A stretch of DNA of 64,000 nucleotides from Fodinibacter sp963811825 (GTDB lineage: Bacteria > Actinomycetota > Actinomycetes > Actinomycetales > Dermatophilaceae): positions 1 to 64,000 of the forward strand of contig CAWESS010000037.1 of the NCBI GenBank assembly GCA_963811825.1, given 5' to 3'. Made by a program: the position numbers and the translations under genes. Position 1 is the stretch's first letter; each line of letters starts with the position of its first letter. The notes under the pieces were generated by a model, which saw only the letters and a program-made list of their open reading frames with translations, ran no database searches and had not been told where the DNA came from. Positions 34,947 through 43,340 of the stretch are shown one piece after another.

Positions 34947-36203
34947 ATGAGCCGACGCCAGTTCGCCCTCCCGAACCGTGACTCCTCCGAGCCCCTCGAC
35001 GACACGGGGTGCACGGTGCTGCACGTCGACATGGACGCCTTCTACGCGGCCGCGACGCTGCTCTCGCACCCCGAGCTCGTCGGGACCCCCGTCATCATCG
35101 GCGGCGGGAACCGCGGAGTCGTGCTCTCGGCCACCTACGAGGCGCGCCGGTTCGGGGTCGCCTCGGCGATGCCGATGTCGCGAGCCCGGCGACTGTGCCC
35201 GCAGGCCGTCGTCCTGCCCCCGGACCACACGCTCTACAGCGCGATCTCCGCGGCCGTCATGGAGACCTTCCGGTCGGTGACCCCGGTCGTGGAGCCGTTG
35301 TCGCTCGACGAGGCGTTCCTCGACGTCTCGGGGGCGGTGCGGTTGATGGGCAGCCCGGCTGCCATCGGCCAGCACATCCGCGACACCGTGCACGACGAGC
35401 AGGGCATCACCTGCTCGGTGGGGGTCGCGTCGACGAAGTTCGTCGCGAAGATCGCCTCCGGGCTGGCCAAGCCCGACGGGATGGTCGTCGTCCCCCGCGA
35501 GGAGGTCGTGCCGTTCGTGCAGCAGCTGCCGGTCGCGGCCCTGTGGGGGGTGGGGGAGCGGACCGAGGAGGCCCTGCTGCGGCTGGGGCTGCGCACCGTC
35601 GCCGACATCGCCCACACCCCGCTCGAGACCCTCGTGCGCGGGCTCGGCGAGGCCACGGGGCGGCACCTGCACGACCTGTCGTGGGGTCGTGACCCCCGTG
35701 TGGTCGAGCGGGTGCAGCGCGAGAAGAGCATCGGCAGCGACCAGACCTTCGAGCACGACATCGACGACTCCGCCGAGATCCACCGGCGGCTGCTGGCCCT
35801 CAGCGAGCGCACCGCGGCCCGGATGCGGGCTGCCGGCCTCACGGGGCGAACCCTCACCCTGCGGGTGAGGTTCAGCGATTTCACGACCATCACCCGCTCG
35901 AAGACCCTGCGCGAGCCCACTGACAGCGGGCGGGCCATCCACGAGGGCGCCGTCGCCCTCTTCGACGCGCTCGGCCTGCAACGAGCCAGGATCCGCCTCG
36001 TCGGGGTGCGGATGGACAAGCTCGTGGAGGCCTCGCAGTCCCCGATCCAAGGAGTCATCGGCGAGCCCGAACACGGCTGGCGAGACGCTGATCGGGCCGT
36101 CGACCGGGCCCGATCGAGGTTCGGTTCAGGGTCGGTCCGGCCGGCCAGTCTCATCGAACGTGGTACATCGGCTTCCGTGGGACGACCGCGGGACCTATCC
36201 TGA
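34947..36203 (+). CDS. dinB: DNA polymerase IV (Y family)
   Basis: A 418-residue Y-family translesion polymerase. The three metal-binding acids are present: D28 in HVDMDAFYA, and D121 and E122 in SLDEAFLDVSG. CSVGVASTKFVAKIAS, a helix-hairpin-helix (LPVAALWGVGERTEEAL) and the little-finger region (KSIGSDQTFEHDIDD onward) are intact, so it should be active, unlike ImuB proteins. No clear QLxLF-type clamp motif is visible at the C-terminus, which ends in a Ser/Arg-rich tail. It is the last gene of the LexA-controlled run. Role: bypass of damaged template, possibly together with DnaE2. Confidence 0.94.
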   Translation: MSRRQFALPNRDSSEPLDDTGCTVLHVDMDAFYAAATLLSHPELVGTPVIIGGGNRGVVLSATYEARRFGVASAMPMSRARRLCPQAVVLPPDHTLYSAISAAVMETFRSVTPVVEPLSLDEAFLDVSGAVRLMGSPAAIGQHIRDTVHDEQGITCSVGVASTKFVAKIASGLAKPDGMVVVPREEVVPFVQQLPVAALWGVGERTEEALLRLGLRTVADIAHTPLETLVRGLGEATGRHLHDLSWGRDPRVVERVQREKSIGSDQTFEHDIDDSAEIHRRLLALSERTAARMRAAGLTGRTLTLRVRFSDFTTITRSKTLREPTDSGRAIHEGAVALFDALGLQRARIRLVGVRMDKLVEASQSPIQGVIGEPEHGWRDADRAVDRARSRFGSGSVRPASLIERGTSASVGRPRDLS

Positions 36204-36261
36204 AGGGGCAAGGGACAACTAGGGCGTCCGCCGGGCGCCCGGGCCGACTACCGGAGGATCC

Positions 36262-36652
36262 GTGCCCCTCTCAGACCACGAGCAGAAGATGCTCGAACAG
36301 ATGGAGCAGGCTCTCGCTGCTGAGGACCCCAAGTTCGCCTCGCAGATGCAGGGCAGTTCCCTCGCGTCCATGCAGCGCCGCCGCTGGTTGGTCGGCGGGA
36401 TCGGGGTGCTGCGTCGGGCTGGGGCTCGTCCTCGTCGGCATCAACACCACCATGTGGGTCGGGGCGATCGGGTTCGCCGTGATGGTCGCCGCCGCCGTCT
36501 TCGCCGCCACCCCGCCACGCCGGGCCGCGCTCGGCGTCGTGCGCGGGGACGGCAGCACCGCCCCGCACCCCTCGGGCAGTCGCAAGAAGGGCAAGAGCTC
36601 CTTCATGGACCGCCTGGATGAGCGCTGGGAGAAGCGCCAGAACAACTGGTGA
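36262..36652 (+). pseudogene. DUF3040 membrane protein, one frameshift
   Basis: Small actinobacterial protein with the signature start PLSDHEQKMLEQMEQAL and AEDPKFASQM, followed by a basic patch and two hydrophobic stretches (GLGLVLVGIN and WVGAIGFAVMVAAAVFAA), then a Lys/Arg-rich tail ending RLDERWEKRQNNW. The first 50 or so residues are in one frame and the membrane part in the next; one base is gained between about 36406 and 36415 (GGIGVL then VGLGLVLV). The start is GTG with GGAGG 5 bases upstream. A TATCCT hexamer at 36195-36200 may be its -10. Function unknown. Confidence 0.8.
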
Positions 36653-36684
36653 CCTGAGTCGTCAGTGGCCGAGCGACTCAGGTC
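36651..36684. terminator. 11-bp perfect inverted repeat over two convergent stop codons
   Basis: GACCTGAGTCG (36651-36661) and CGACTCAGGTC (36674-36684) form a perfect stem with a 12-base loop. It spans the ends of the convergent DUF3040 and DUF456 genes and is probably a bidirectional terminator. Confidence 0.6.
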
Positions 36685-37172
36685 GCGACGAGCCCGCCGA
36701 CGTACAGCGCAGCGATGGTCAGGCCGGCTGCGAGCTCGATCCCCATGCTGTGCAGCACCGCGACCAGCGCGTGCCGCGTGCGTTCCCACGCCAGCGAACC
36801 GTCGCGGCTGCGCGCCAGCTCGACGACGAAGATGCCGAGCACGAAGCCGATGATCGCGCCGATCACCGGCACCACGAAGAAGCCGACGACGCCGGCCAGG
36901 ACCGCGATGACCAGCGTCGAGCTGCTCACCCCGCGCTCGCGCATGCGCTTGCCGGGCAACGTGTACTGCAGCACCCAGCCGATGACGGCGACGACGAGGC
37001 TGACCCCGAAGATGCTCCACGCCACCGTGCCGCCCTCGAGCACCGCCCACAGCAGGACCCCGCCCAGGATCAGCAGGAGCCCGGGCAGGACGGGCACGAC
37101 GATGCCCACGAGCCCGACGATGATGAGCAGCGGGGGGACGATCAGGCCGACGTCGTCGGCGAGTGCGTCCAT
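36678..37172 (-). CDS. DUF456 family membrane protein
   Basis: A 164-residue protein with four to five membrane segments. The glycine-rich repeats typical of DUF456 are visible: LLIIVGLVGIVVPVLPGLLL near the start and VVGFFVVPVIGAIIGFVLG in the second half, separated by the conserved polar stretch LPGKRMRERG. The family is found in many bacteria and has no established function, though its glycine-zipper pairs suggest a tight helical bundle. The start is ATG at 37172. The small zinc-ribbon gene ends 19 bases upstream on the same strand. Confidence 0.88.
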   Translation of the reverse strand: MDALADDVGLIVPPLLIIVGLVGIVVPVLPGLLLILGGVLLWAVLEGGTVAWSIFGVSLVVAVIGWVLQYTLPGKRMRERGVSSSTLVIAVLAGVVGFFVVPVIGAIIGFVLGIFVVELARSRDGSLAWERTRHALVAVLHSMGIELAAGLTIAALYVGGLVAT

Positions 37173-37190
37173 CTCAGCGTCCTACGGAGG

Positions 37191-37409
37191 TCAGAGCGTG
37201 GCGCCGCCGATCGGGCTCGGCTCCATCAGGCGGTCGCTCTCGTCGTGGATGTCGGCGAGACCGGCCAGGGCCGGGATGTGCTCGCGGCCGTGGTGGGCAC
37301 AGAAGAGCAGCTCACCCCCGGCGTGGAGGGTCGCGCGGACGTATGCCTGGGCGCTGCAGCGGTCGCAGCGGTCCGCAGCGTTCAGGGTCGGTGCCAGTGC
37401 GGCGTTCAC
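37191..37409 (-). CDS. DUF7455-like small zinc-ribbon protein
   Basis: A 72-residue protein with ADRCDRCSAQAYV and GGELLFCAHHGREH, a CxxC...CxxH arrangement that should bind one zinc. The tail (LMEPSPIGGATL) is polar. Very similar short proteins stand divergently beside the topoisomerase IV B-subunit gene in many actinobacteria. The GTG at 37409 has GAGGAG about 5 bases upstream; a longer frame to 37532 has no such site. Its role is unknown; binding to RNA polymerase or DNA is only speculation. Confidence 0.82.
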   Translation of the reverse strand: MNAALAPTLNAADRCDRCSAQAYVRATLHAGGELLFCAHHGREHIPALAGLADIHDESDRLMEPSPIGGATL

Positions 37410-37609
37410 GTCGGCTCCTCGGCTCGCTCGGGTCTGCGTTCTCGCCACCCGGGTCGGGCGGCGTGCGTTGCAACAGTCAAGCACGTCCGATGCTTCCCGC
37501 TGTGCAGGGTGCGGCCGTGTGGTGCCGGTCATGTCCGGATCGTGACCTGCCGGATGCCGTGCCCCACCACCCCTCGGTGCGCCTGATCACGGCTGTCGCA
37601 GGCGCAGAC

Positions 37610-37615
37610 TAGCCT
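37610..37615 (+). promoter_or_regulatory. -10 element TAGCCT of a likely leaderless transcript
   Basis: TAGCCT ends 7 bases before the GTG at 37623. There is no Shine-Dalgarno. It would drive parE. Confidence 0.5.
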
Positions 37616-37622
37616 GCCTCTC

Positions 37623-39749
37623 GTGCCCACCACCGCTGCGAAGAAGGCCGCGACGAGCAAGTCCGCGTCCGAGTACACCGCCCACCACCTCCAGGTCCTG
37701 GAGGGGCTGGAGGCGGTGCGCAAGCGCCCCGGCATGTACATCGGGTCCACCGACTCCCGCGGCCTCATGCACTGCCTCTGGGAGATCATCGACAACGCCG
37801 TCGACGAGGCCCTGGGCGGGCACTGCGACCGCGTCGAGGTCACGCTGCACCACGACGGCTCGGTGGAGGTCCGCGACAACGGTCGCGGGGTGCCCGTCGA
37901 CATCGAGCCGCGCACGGGCCTGACCGGTGTCGAGCTGGTCTTCACGCGCCTGCACGCGGGCGGCAAGTTCGGGGGTGGCTCGTACACGGCATCCGGGGGT
38001 CTTCACGGGGTGGGCGCCTCGGTCGTCAACGCGTTGTCGTCCCGTCTCGACGTCGAGGTCGACCGCGGGGGCAAGACCTACGCGATGAGCTTCCGTCGGG
38101 GTGAGCCGGGCGTGTTCTCCGACGTCGCCGGCGCCAAGGGTGCCAAGGACCCCGAGCACCCCTTCACCCCGTACGTCGACATCAGCGAGCTCGAGGTCAT
38201 CGGCAGCACCCGCCGCGGCATCTCCGGCACGCGGGTGCGCTACTGGGCCGACGGCCAGATCTTCCTCAAGGACGCGGCGTTCGACCTCGACGGCCTGCTG
38301 GCTCGCGCCCGGCAGACCTCCTTCCTCGTCCCCGGGCTGACCATCGTCATCAGCGACGAGCGCGGCGAGGAACCCGTGCAGGAGGTCTTCGTGCACGACG
38401 GGGGCATCTCCGAGTTCTGCGAGTACCTCGCACCCGACGCGCCGGTCACCGACGTCTGGCGGCTGCACGGCAGCGGAACCTTCACCGAGACCGTGCCGGT
38501 GCTCGACGCCAACGGGCACATGAGCCCCACCGAGGTCGAGCGCGAGTGCGGCGTCGACGTGGCCGTGCGCTGGGGCACCGGCTACGACACCGCGGTCTCG
38601 TCCTTCGTCAACATCATCGCCACGCCCAAGGGCGGCACCCACCTGGCCGGCTTCGAGCAGGCGCTGCTGAAGGTGCTGCGCAAACAGCTCGAGGTCAACG
38701 CGCGCCGCCTCAAGGTCGGCAGCGACAAGCTCGAGAAGGACGATGCGCTCGCGGGGCTGACGGCCGTGGTCACCGTGCGCCTGGCCGAGCCGCAGTTCGA
38801 GGGCCAGACCAAGGAGGTGCTCGGCACCAACGCGGTGCGGGCCATCGTCGCCCGGGTCGTCGAGAAGGAGCTCACCGAGCGGATCGTCTCGACCAAGCGC
38901 GGCGAGAAGCAGCAGGCGGCGCTGCTGCTCGAGAAGGTCACCGCGGAGATGAAGTCGCGGATCAGTGCGCGGCTGCACAAGGAGACCCAGCGCCGCAAGA
39001 CCGCCCTGGAGTCCTCGACGCTGCCCGCCAAGCTCGTCGACTGCCGCAGCACCGACGTCGAGCGCACCGAGCTCTTCATCGTCGAGGGTGACAGCGCGCT
39101 GGGCACGGCCAAGCTCGCCCGCAACAGCGACCACCAGGCGTTGCTGCCGATCCGGGGCAAGATCCTCAACGTCCAGAAGGCGTCGGTCACCGACATGCTC
39201 GGCAATGCCGAGTGCGCCGCGATCATCCAGGTCATCGGGTCCGGGTCCGGGCGCACCTTCGACCTCGAGTCGGCCCGCTACGGCAAGGTCATCATCATGA
39301 CCGACGCCGATGTCGACGGCGCCCACATCCGCACCCTGCTGCTGACGCTGTTCTTCCGGTACATGCGACCCCTCGTCGAGGCCGGGCGCGTCTACGCCGC
39401 CGTGCCCCCGCTGCACCGCCTCGAGGTGATCAACGCCGGGTCGAGGGCCAACGAGGTCATCTACACCTACTCCGAGGCGGAGATGCGCCGCACCACCGCC
39501 TCGCTCGCGCGCCGGGGCAAGAAGATCAAGCCCATCCAGCGCTACAAGGGCCTCGGTGAGATGGATGCCGACCAGCTCGCGGAGACGACGATGGACCCGG
39601 CCCACCGCACGCTGCGCAAGGTCACTGCCGAGCACCTCGAGTCCGCGACCAAGGTCTTCGAGCTGCTCATGGGCGGCGAGGTGGGGCCACGCAAGGACTT
39701 CATCATCGAGTCGGCGCACGCGCTCGACCGCGAGCGCATCGACGTGTGA
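37623..39749 (+). CDS. parE: DNA topoisomerase IV subunit B (GyrB-like)
   Basis: A 708-residue type IIA topoisomerase ATPase subunit. The GHKL ATPase region has IIDNAVDEALGG, VRDNGRGVPVD and GGLHGVGASVVNALS. The transducer region carries the YKGLGEM-like lysine loop later in the chain, and the TOPRIM domain has VEGDSALGTAK (Glu near residue 488), PIRGKILNVQKA and DADVDGAHIRTLL for metal binding. The Greek-key end is RYKGLGEMDADQLAETTMD, so the chain is complete. The partner A subunit is at 46026-48479 on the other strand. It cuts and rejoins duplex DNA to decatenate or relax it. The layout resembles the Streptomyces parE/parC region. Confidence 0.94.
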   Translation: MPTTAAKKAATSKSASEYTAHHLQVLEGLEAVRKRPGMYIGSTDSRGLMHCLWEIIDNAVDEALGGHCDRVEVTLHHDGSVEVRDNGRGVPVDIEPRTGLTGVELVFTRLHAGGKFGGGSYTASGGLHGVGASVVNALSSRLDVEVDRGGKTYAMSFRRGEPGVFSDVAGAKGAKDPEHPFTPYVDISELEVIGSTRRGISGTRVRYWADGQIFLKDAAFDLDGLLARARQTSFLVPGLTIVISDERGEEPVQEVFVHDGGISEFCEYLAPDAPVTDVWRLHGSGTFTETVPVLDANGHMSPTEVERECGVDVAVRWGTGYDTAVSSFVNIIATPKGGTHLAGFEQALLKVLRKQLEVNARRLKVGSDKLEKDDALAGLTAVVTVRLAEPQFEGQTKEVLGTNAVRAIVARVVEKELTERIVSTKRGEKQQAALLLEKVTAEMKSRISARLHKETQRRKTALESSTLPAKLVDCRSTDVERTELFIVEGDSALGTAKLARNSDHQALLPIRGKILNVQKASVTDMLGNAECAAIIQVIGSGSGRTFDLESARYGKVIIMTDADVDGAHIRTLLLTLFFRYMRPLVEAGRVYAAVPPLHRLEVINAGSRANEVIYTYSEAEMRRTTASLARRGKKIKPIQRYKGLGEMDADQLAETTMDPAHRTLRKVTAEHLESATKVFELLMGGEVGPRKDFIIESAHALDRERIDV

Positions 39750-39848
39750 GCAAGATTTCCCTGCACCCAAGGGTGTTCAGGGGACCGACTGCGCGCCAGA
39801 GTGGGACCACGACGGGTGCCGCCGGGGACCCGCAGGCGGGAGGCCGCG

Positions 39849-41292
39849 ATGAGCGCCACGGTGGAGCAGGGTCAGGTCGAGGGTGAGGAGAACACGGAGC
39901 TGAAGCGGGCCATCGGCCCCAAGCTGCTCCTGCTGTTCATCGTCGGGGACATCCTCGGCACGGGGGTCTACTCCCTGACGGGGCGGGTCGCGAGCGAGGT
40001 CGGGGGAGCGGCCTGGGCGCCGTTCATCGTGGCGTTCGCCGTCGCCCTCGTCACCGCGTTCAGCTACCTCGAGCTCGTGACGAAGTACCCGAGGGCCGCC
40101 GGGAGCGGCGCTCTACACGCACAAGGCGTTCGGCATCCACTTCGTGACCTTCCTCGTGGCGTTCACCGTCATGTGCTCCGGCGTCACCTCGGCGTCGACC
40201 GCGTCGAACGCGTTCGCGGCCAACCTCGCCGACGGTTTCGGGCTCGACGCCGACAACAACACCCTCGTGCTCGGCATCGCGCTCGCGTTCATGCTCCTCG
40301 TGGCCGCGGTGAACTTCCGCGGGGTCAGCGAGAGCGTCAAGGCCAACGTCGTGCTCACGACCGTCGAGCTGTCCGGATTGCTGCTCGTCATCCTCGTGGG
40401 CGTCTACGCCGCCACCGGGGGCAAGGCCGACTTCTCCCGAGTGACGGTCTTCGACACCGCCGGCGACAAGAACGTCTTCTTCGCGATCACGGCTGCGACC
40501 TCGCTGGCGTTCTTCGCGATGGTCGGGTTCGAGGATGCCGTCAACATGGCCGAGGAGACGCACGACCCGGTGCGCACCTTCCCGAAGATGATGCTCACCG
40601 GGATCGGCATCACCGGAGTCATCTACGTGCTGGTGGCCATCTTCTCGGTGGCACTGGTGCCGGTGGGCGAGCTCGGCGAGGGCGACACGCCGCTCACCAA
40701 GGTCATCGCGGCCGGCCTGCCCGACTTCCCCGCCGACCGCGTCTTCCCGTTCATCGCGATGTTCGCCGTGGCCAACTCGGCGCTGATCAACATGCTCATG
40801 GCGAGCCGGCTCATCTACGGCATGGCCCGCCAGGACGTGCTCCCGCCCGCGCTCGGGTGGGTGCACCGTGGCCGCCAGACGCCCTGGGTCGCCATCGTGT
40901 TCACCACCGTCATCGCCTTCGGGCTGATCTACTTCGTGAGCACGAGCGACAGCGACGTCGTACCGGCCCTCGGTGGCACGACGGCCCTGTTGCTGCTCGC
41001 GGTGTTCACGGTGGTCAACATCGCCGTGCTCGTGCTCCGTCGAGACCCGATCAACCGCAAGCACTTCGTGACACCGACGGTGCTGCCGGTGATCGGTGCA
41101 CTCGCGTGCTTCTTCTTCACACTGCCCGTCACCGGTCGCGACCCGATCCAGTACACGATCGCCGCCTGGCTGCTCGCCATCGGGGTGGTGCTCTGGGCGC
41201 TGACGTGGGCGGCGAACCGGGCGTTCTTCGCGAAGAAGACCTACCTGCGTGACCCGGAGGAGCTCGCGAGCGAGGACTCGACGAAGAACTGA
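39849..41292 (+). pseudogene. APC-family amino acid permease, one frameshift
   Basis: An amino acid-polyamine-organocation transporter of about 480 residues with 12 expected membrane segments. The first frame gives LLLLFIVGDILGTGVYSLTG (the helix 1 substrate loop) up to YLELVTKYPRAAG. The rest, from GAALYTHKAF to YLRDPEELASEDSTKN, is one base out of phase, so one extra base lies between about 40099 and 40111. The second frame includes FFAMVGFEDAVNMAEET, a helix 6 block of the family. The start is ATG with GGGAGG 5 bases upstream. The lesion falls in a conserved segment in an otherwise clean gene, so a sequence error is more likely than decay. Substrate unknown. Confidence 0.82.
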
Positions 41293-41312
41293 CGGATGCC
41301 GGGAGCCTCGCC

Positions 41313-42317
41313 TCAGGTGGGGATCGCCGTCACCGGGGCGGGGCCGGTCGACTCGCGCACGATGAGCTCGGTCGGCAGGAGCACCTCGTCGGTGCTCTCT
41401 TCTCCGTGCAGGAGCGCGCGCAGCAACAGGTCGGCGGCGGCGTGTCCCTGAGCGGCGACGTCCTGACGCACGGTGGTCAGGCCGAGCACCTCGGAGAGCA
41501 GGTAGTCGTCGATGCCGATGAGCGACAGGTCGCCGGGCACGGAGAGCCCGAGACGGCGAGCGCTCTCGCGCACCCCGATGGCCATCTCGTCAGAGGCGGC
41601 GACGATGGCGGTCGGTCGCCACGTGCCGGACAGCAGGGCCCGGCTGTCGCGAGCCGCCGCCTCGGCGGTCCAGTCCGAGCCGAGCACCCATTCGTCCTCG
41701 CAGGTCAGACCGAGCTCTCGCACGGTCTCACGGAACGCCTCGAGCCGGTTCTGGGGGGTCTGGACGTGGGCGACGTTCAGTGGCACGGCCCCGATGTAGC
41801 CCAGGCGGGTGTGGCCCAGCCCGGCGAGGTGTTCCACGGCGGTGTGCATGGCGGCCCGGTCGTCGATGCGCACGCAGGCGCGCCCGGGCACGGGCGTGCC
41901 GATGGCCACGAGGGGCAGGCCGAGCCGGTCGACGAGGTCGACCTCGTCGTCGTCCATCGGGACGTTGAGCGTGATGACGCCGTCGACCCGCTTCCACAGC
42001 ATGTTCTGGGTCAGGGGGAGGCGCTGGTCGAAGCTGTCGTCCTCGAGGTCGAACAGGATGACGTGGTGCCCCTGAGCGCGCAGGGACTTCTCGATGGCGC
42101 TCACCAGGGTGGCGAAGAACCAGCGCGTGAGGAACGGCGCGACGACGGCCACGACCCTGGTTCGCCCGGAGGCGAGGGACGTGGCCGTCGGAGACGCGAC
42201 GTAGTGCAGGTCCTGCGCGACGCGAAGCACCCGTTCCCGGGTCTGCGGAGAGACCCGGTCAAGACCCCGAAGGGCGCGGGAGACCGTGGCGACCGACACC
42301 CCGGCCACCCGCGCCAC
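41313..42317 (-). CDS. LacI-family transcriptional regulator of the sugar ABC operon
   Basis: About 334 residues from the GTG at 42317: an N-terminal LacI helix-turn-helix (VAGVSVATVSRALRG, then VSPQTRERVLRVAQ) and a periplasmic-binding-protein-like sensor domain with GVITLNVPMDDDE, GHTRLGYIG and IGIDDYLLSEVLGLTTVRQD. Starting at that GTG cuts off part of the first helix. The frame is open six codons further up, where the sequence reads ISTITDVARV with ATC at 42335, AAAGGA 8 bases before it, and no ATG, GTG or TTG. The true start may therefore be ATC or a miscalled ATG. It is the last gene of the sugar operon, so it is probably autoregulated through the operator near 45915. Confidence 0.9.
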   Translation of the reverse strand: MARVAGVSVATVSRALRGLDRVSPQTRERVLRVAQDLHYVASPTATSLASGRTRVVAVVAPFLTRWFFATLVSAIEKSLRAQGHHVILFDLEDDSFDQRLPLTQNMLWKRVDGVITLNVPMDDDEVDLVDRLGLPLVAIGTPVPGRACVRIDDRAAMHTAVEHLAGLGHTRLGYIGAVPLNVAHVQTPQNRLEAFRETVRELGLTCEDEWVLGSDWTAEAAARDSRALLSGTWRPTAIVAASDEMAIGVRESARRLGLSVPGDLSLIGIDDYLLSEVLGLTTVRQDVAAQGHAAADLLLRALLHGEESTDEVLLPTELIVRESTGPAPVTAIPT

Positions 42318-42344
42318 ATCGGTGATCGTGCTGATGGGACCGTT

Positions 42345-42357
42345 CCTTTCCGAAAGG
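42345..42357. promoter_or_regulatory. 13-base palindrome over the LacI ribosome site
   Basis: CCTTTC-C-GAAAGG on the plus strand contains the AAAGGA ribosome site of the LacI gene. It may be a regulatory hairpin or an operator, or may be chance. Confidence 0.35.
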
Positions 42358-42377
42358 GGTTGGGCCCGTGGCGGGCC

Positions 42378-43337
42378 TCAGCCCTTCAGGCCGCCCGCGA
42401 GCAGGCCGCGCACGAAGTACCGCTGGAGGGCCAGGAAGACCGCGACAGGGACGATCATCGAGATGAACGCTCCGGCCGACAGCAGGTACCAGGCACTTCC
42501 ACGCGACCCGGACAGCTCGGCGACGCGCACGGTGATCGGCGCGACGTCGGGGGTGCCACCCAGGAACACGAGCGAGACGAGCAGGTCGTTCCAGACCCAG
42601 AGGAACTGGAAGATGCCGAAGGCCGCGAGTGCCGGGGTGAGCAGGGGCAGGAGGATCTTGAAGAAGATCGTCACGTGCCCTGCACCGTCGACGCGGGCAG
42701 CCTCCATGAGCTCGGCCGGCAGCTCTCTCATGAAGTTGTGGATCAGGAAGATCGCCAGTGGTAGCGCGAAGATCGTGTGCGAGAGCCACACGCTCCAGTA
42801 CGACGCACCGAAGCCCAGCCGGCTGACGTAGATGTCGAGCAGCGGGATGAGCGCGACCTGCAGCGGGACGATCTGCAGGGCGAACACGGCGACGAACAGC
42901 GCGTCACGGCCCGGGAACGGCATCCACGCGAACGCGTAGGCCGCGAGCGAGGCGAGGAAGAGCGGCAGTGCGACAGCAGGGATCGTGATGACGATCGTGT
43001 TGATGAAGTACTGCCCCAGGCCTGCCGAGGAGCCGGGCGCGAGCGCCTGGCGGTAGTTCTCGAGGGTGAAGGCACCCGGGTCGCCGAAGGCTGTCCACCA
43101 GCCGCTGCGGTTGATGGCGCGCTGGTCACGGAACGAGGTGACGAGCAGGCCGATCGTCGGGATCGTCCAGAGGACGGCGATGACGATGGCCGCCAGGGAC
43201 GCCCACGGAGAGGAGATCGACCGCGCGGCGTCACCCGCGAGTGACTTCTTCTTGCGGCCGCGCCTGGGGGCCTCGGTGGTCTGCTCCATCTCGGGAGCGA
43301 CCTTCTCGGGCATCGCGATGGGTTCGAGAGTGCTCAT
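42378..43337 (-). CDS. sugar ABC transporter permease, MalG type
   Basis: A 319-residue permease with six membrane segments after a Lys/Arg-rich cytosolic N-terminus. The EAA loop, which docks the ATPase, reads ELMEAARVDGAGHVTIFFKI (EAA---G). The C-terminus (QRYFVRGLLAGGLKG) is typical of MalG/AglG-like proteins. The ATG has AAAGGAGG 8 bases upstream, and the gene begins 3 bases after the stop of the MalF-type gene. The dimer partner is that gene. No ATPase gene is in the window, so a shared MsmX-like ATPase elsewhere is expected. The sugar is probably an oligosaccharide; exact identity unknown. Confidence 0.92.
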   Translation of the reverse strand: MSTLEPIAMPEKVAPEMEQTTEAPRRGRKKKSLAGDAARSISSPWASLAAIVIAVLWTIPTIGLLVTSFRDQRAINRSGWWTAFGDPGAFTLENYRQALAPGSSAGLGQYFINTIVITIPAVALPLFLASLAAYAFAWMPFPGRDALFVAVFALQIVPLQVALIPLLDIYVSRLGFGASYWSVWLSHTIFALPLAIFLIHNFMRELPAELMEAARVDGAGHVTIFFKILLPLLTPALAAFGIFQFLWVWNDLLVSLVFLGGTPDVAPITVRVAELSGSRGSAWYLLSAGAFISMIVPVAVFLALQRYFVRGLLAGGLKG

Positions 43338-43340
43338 GGC

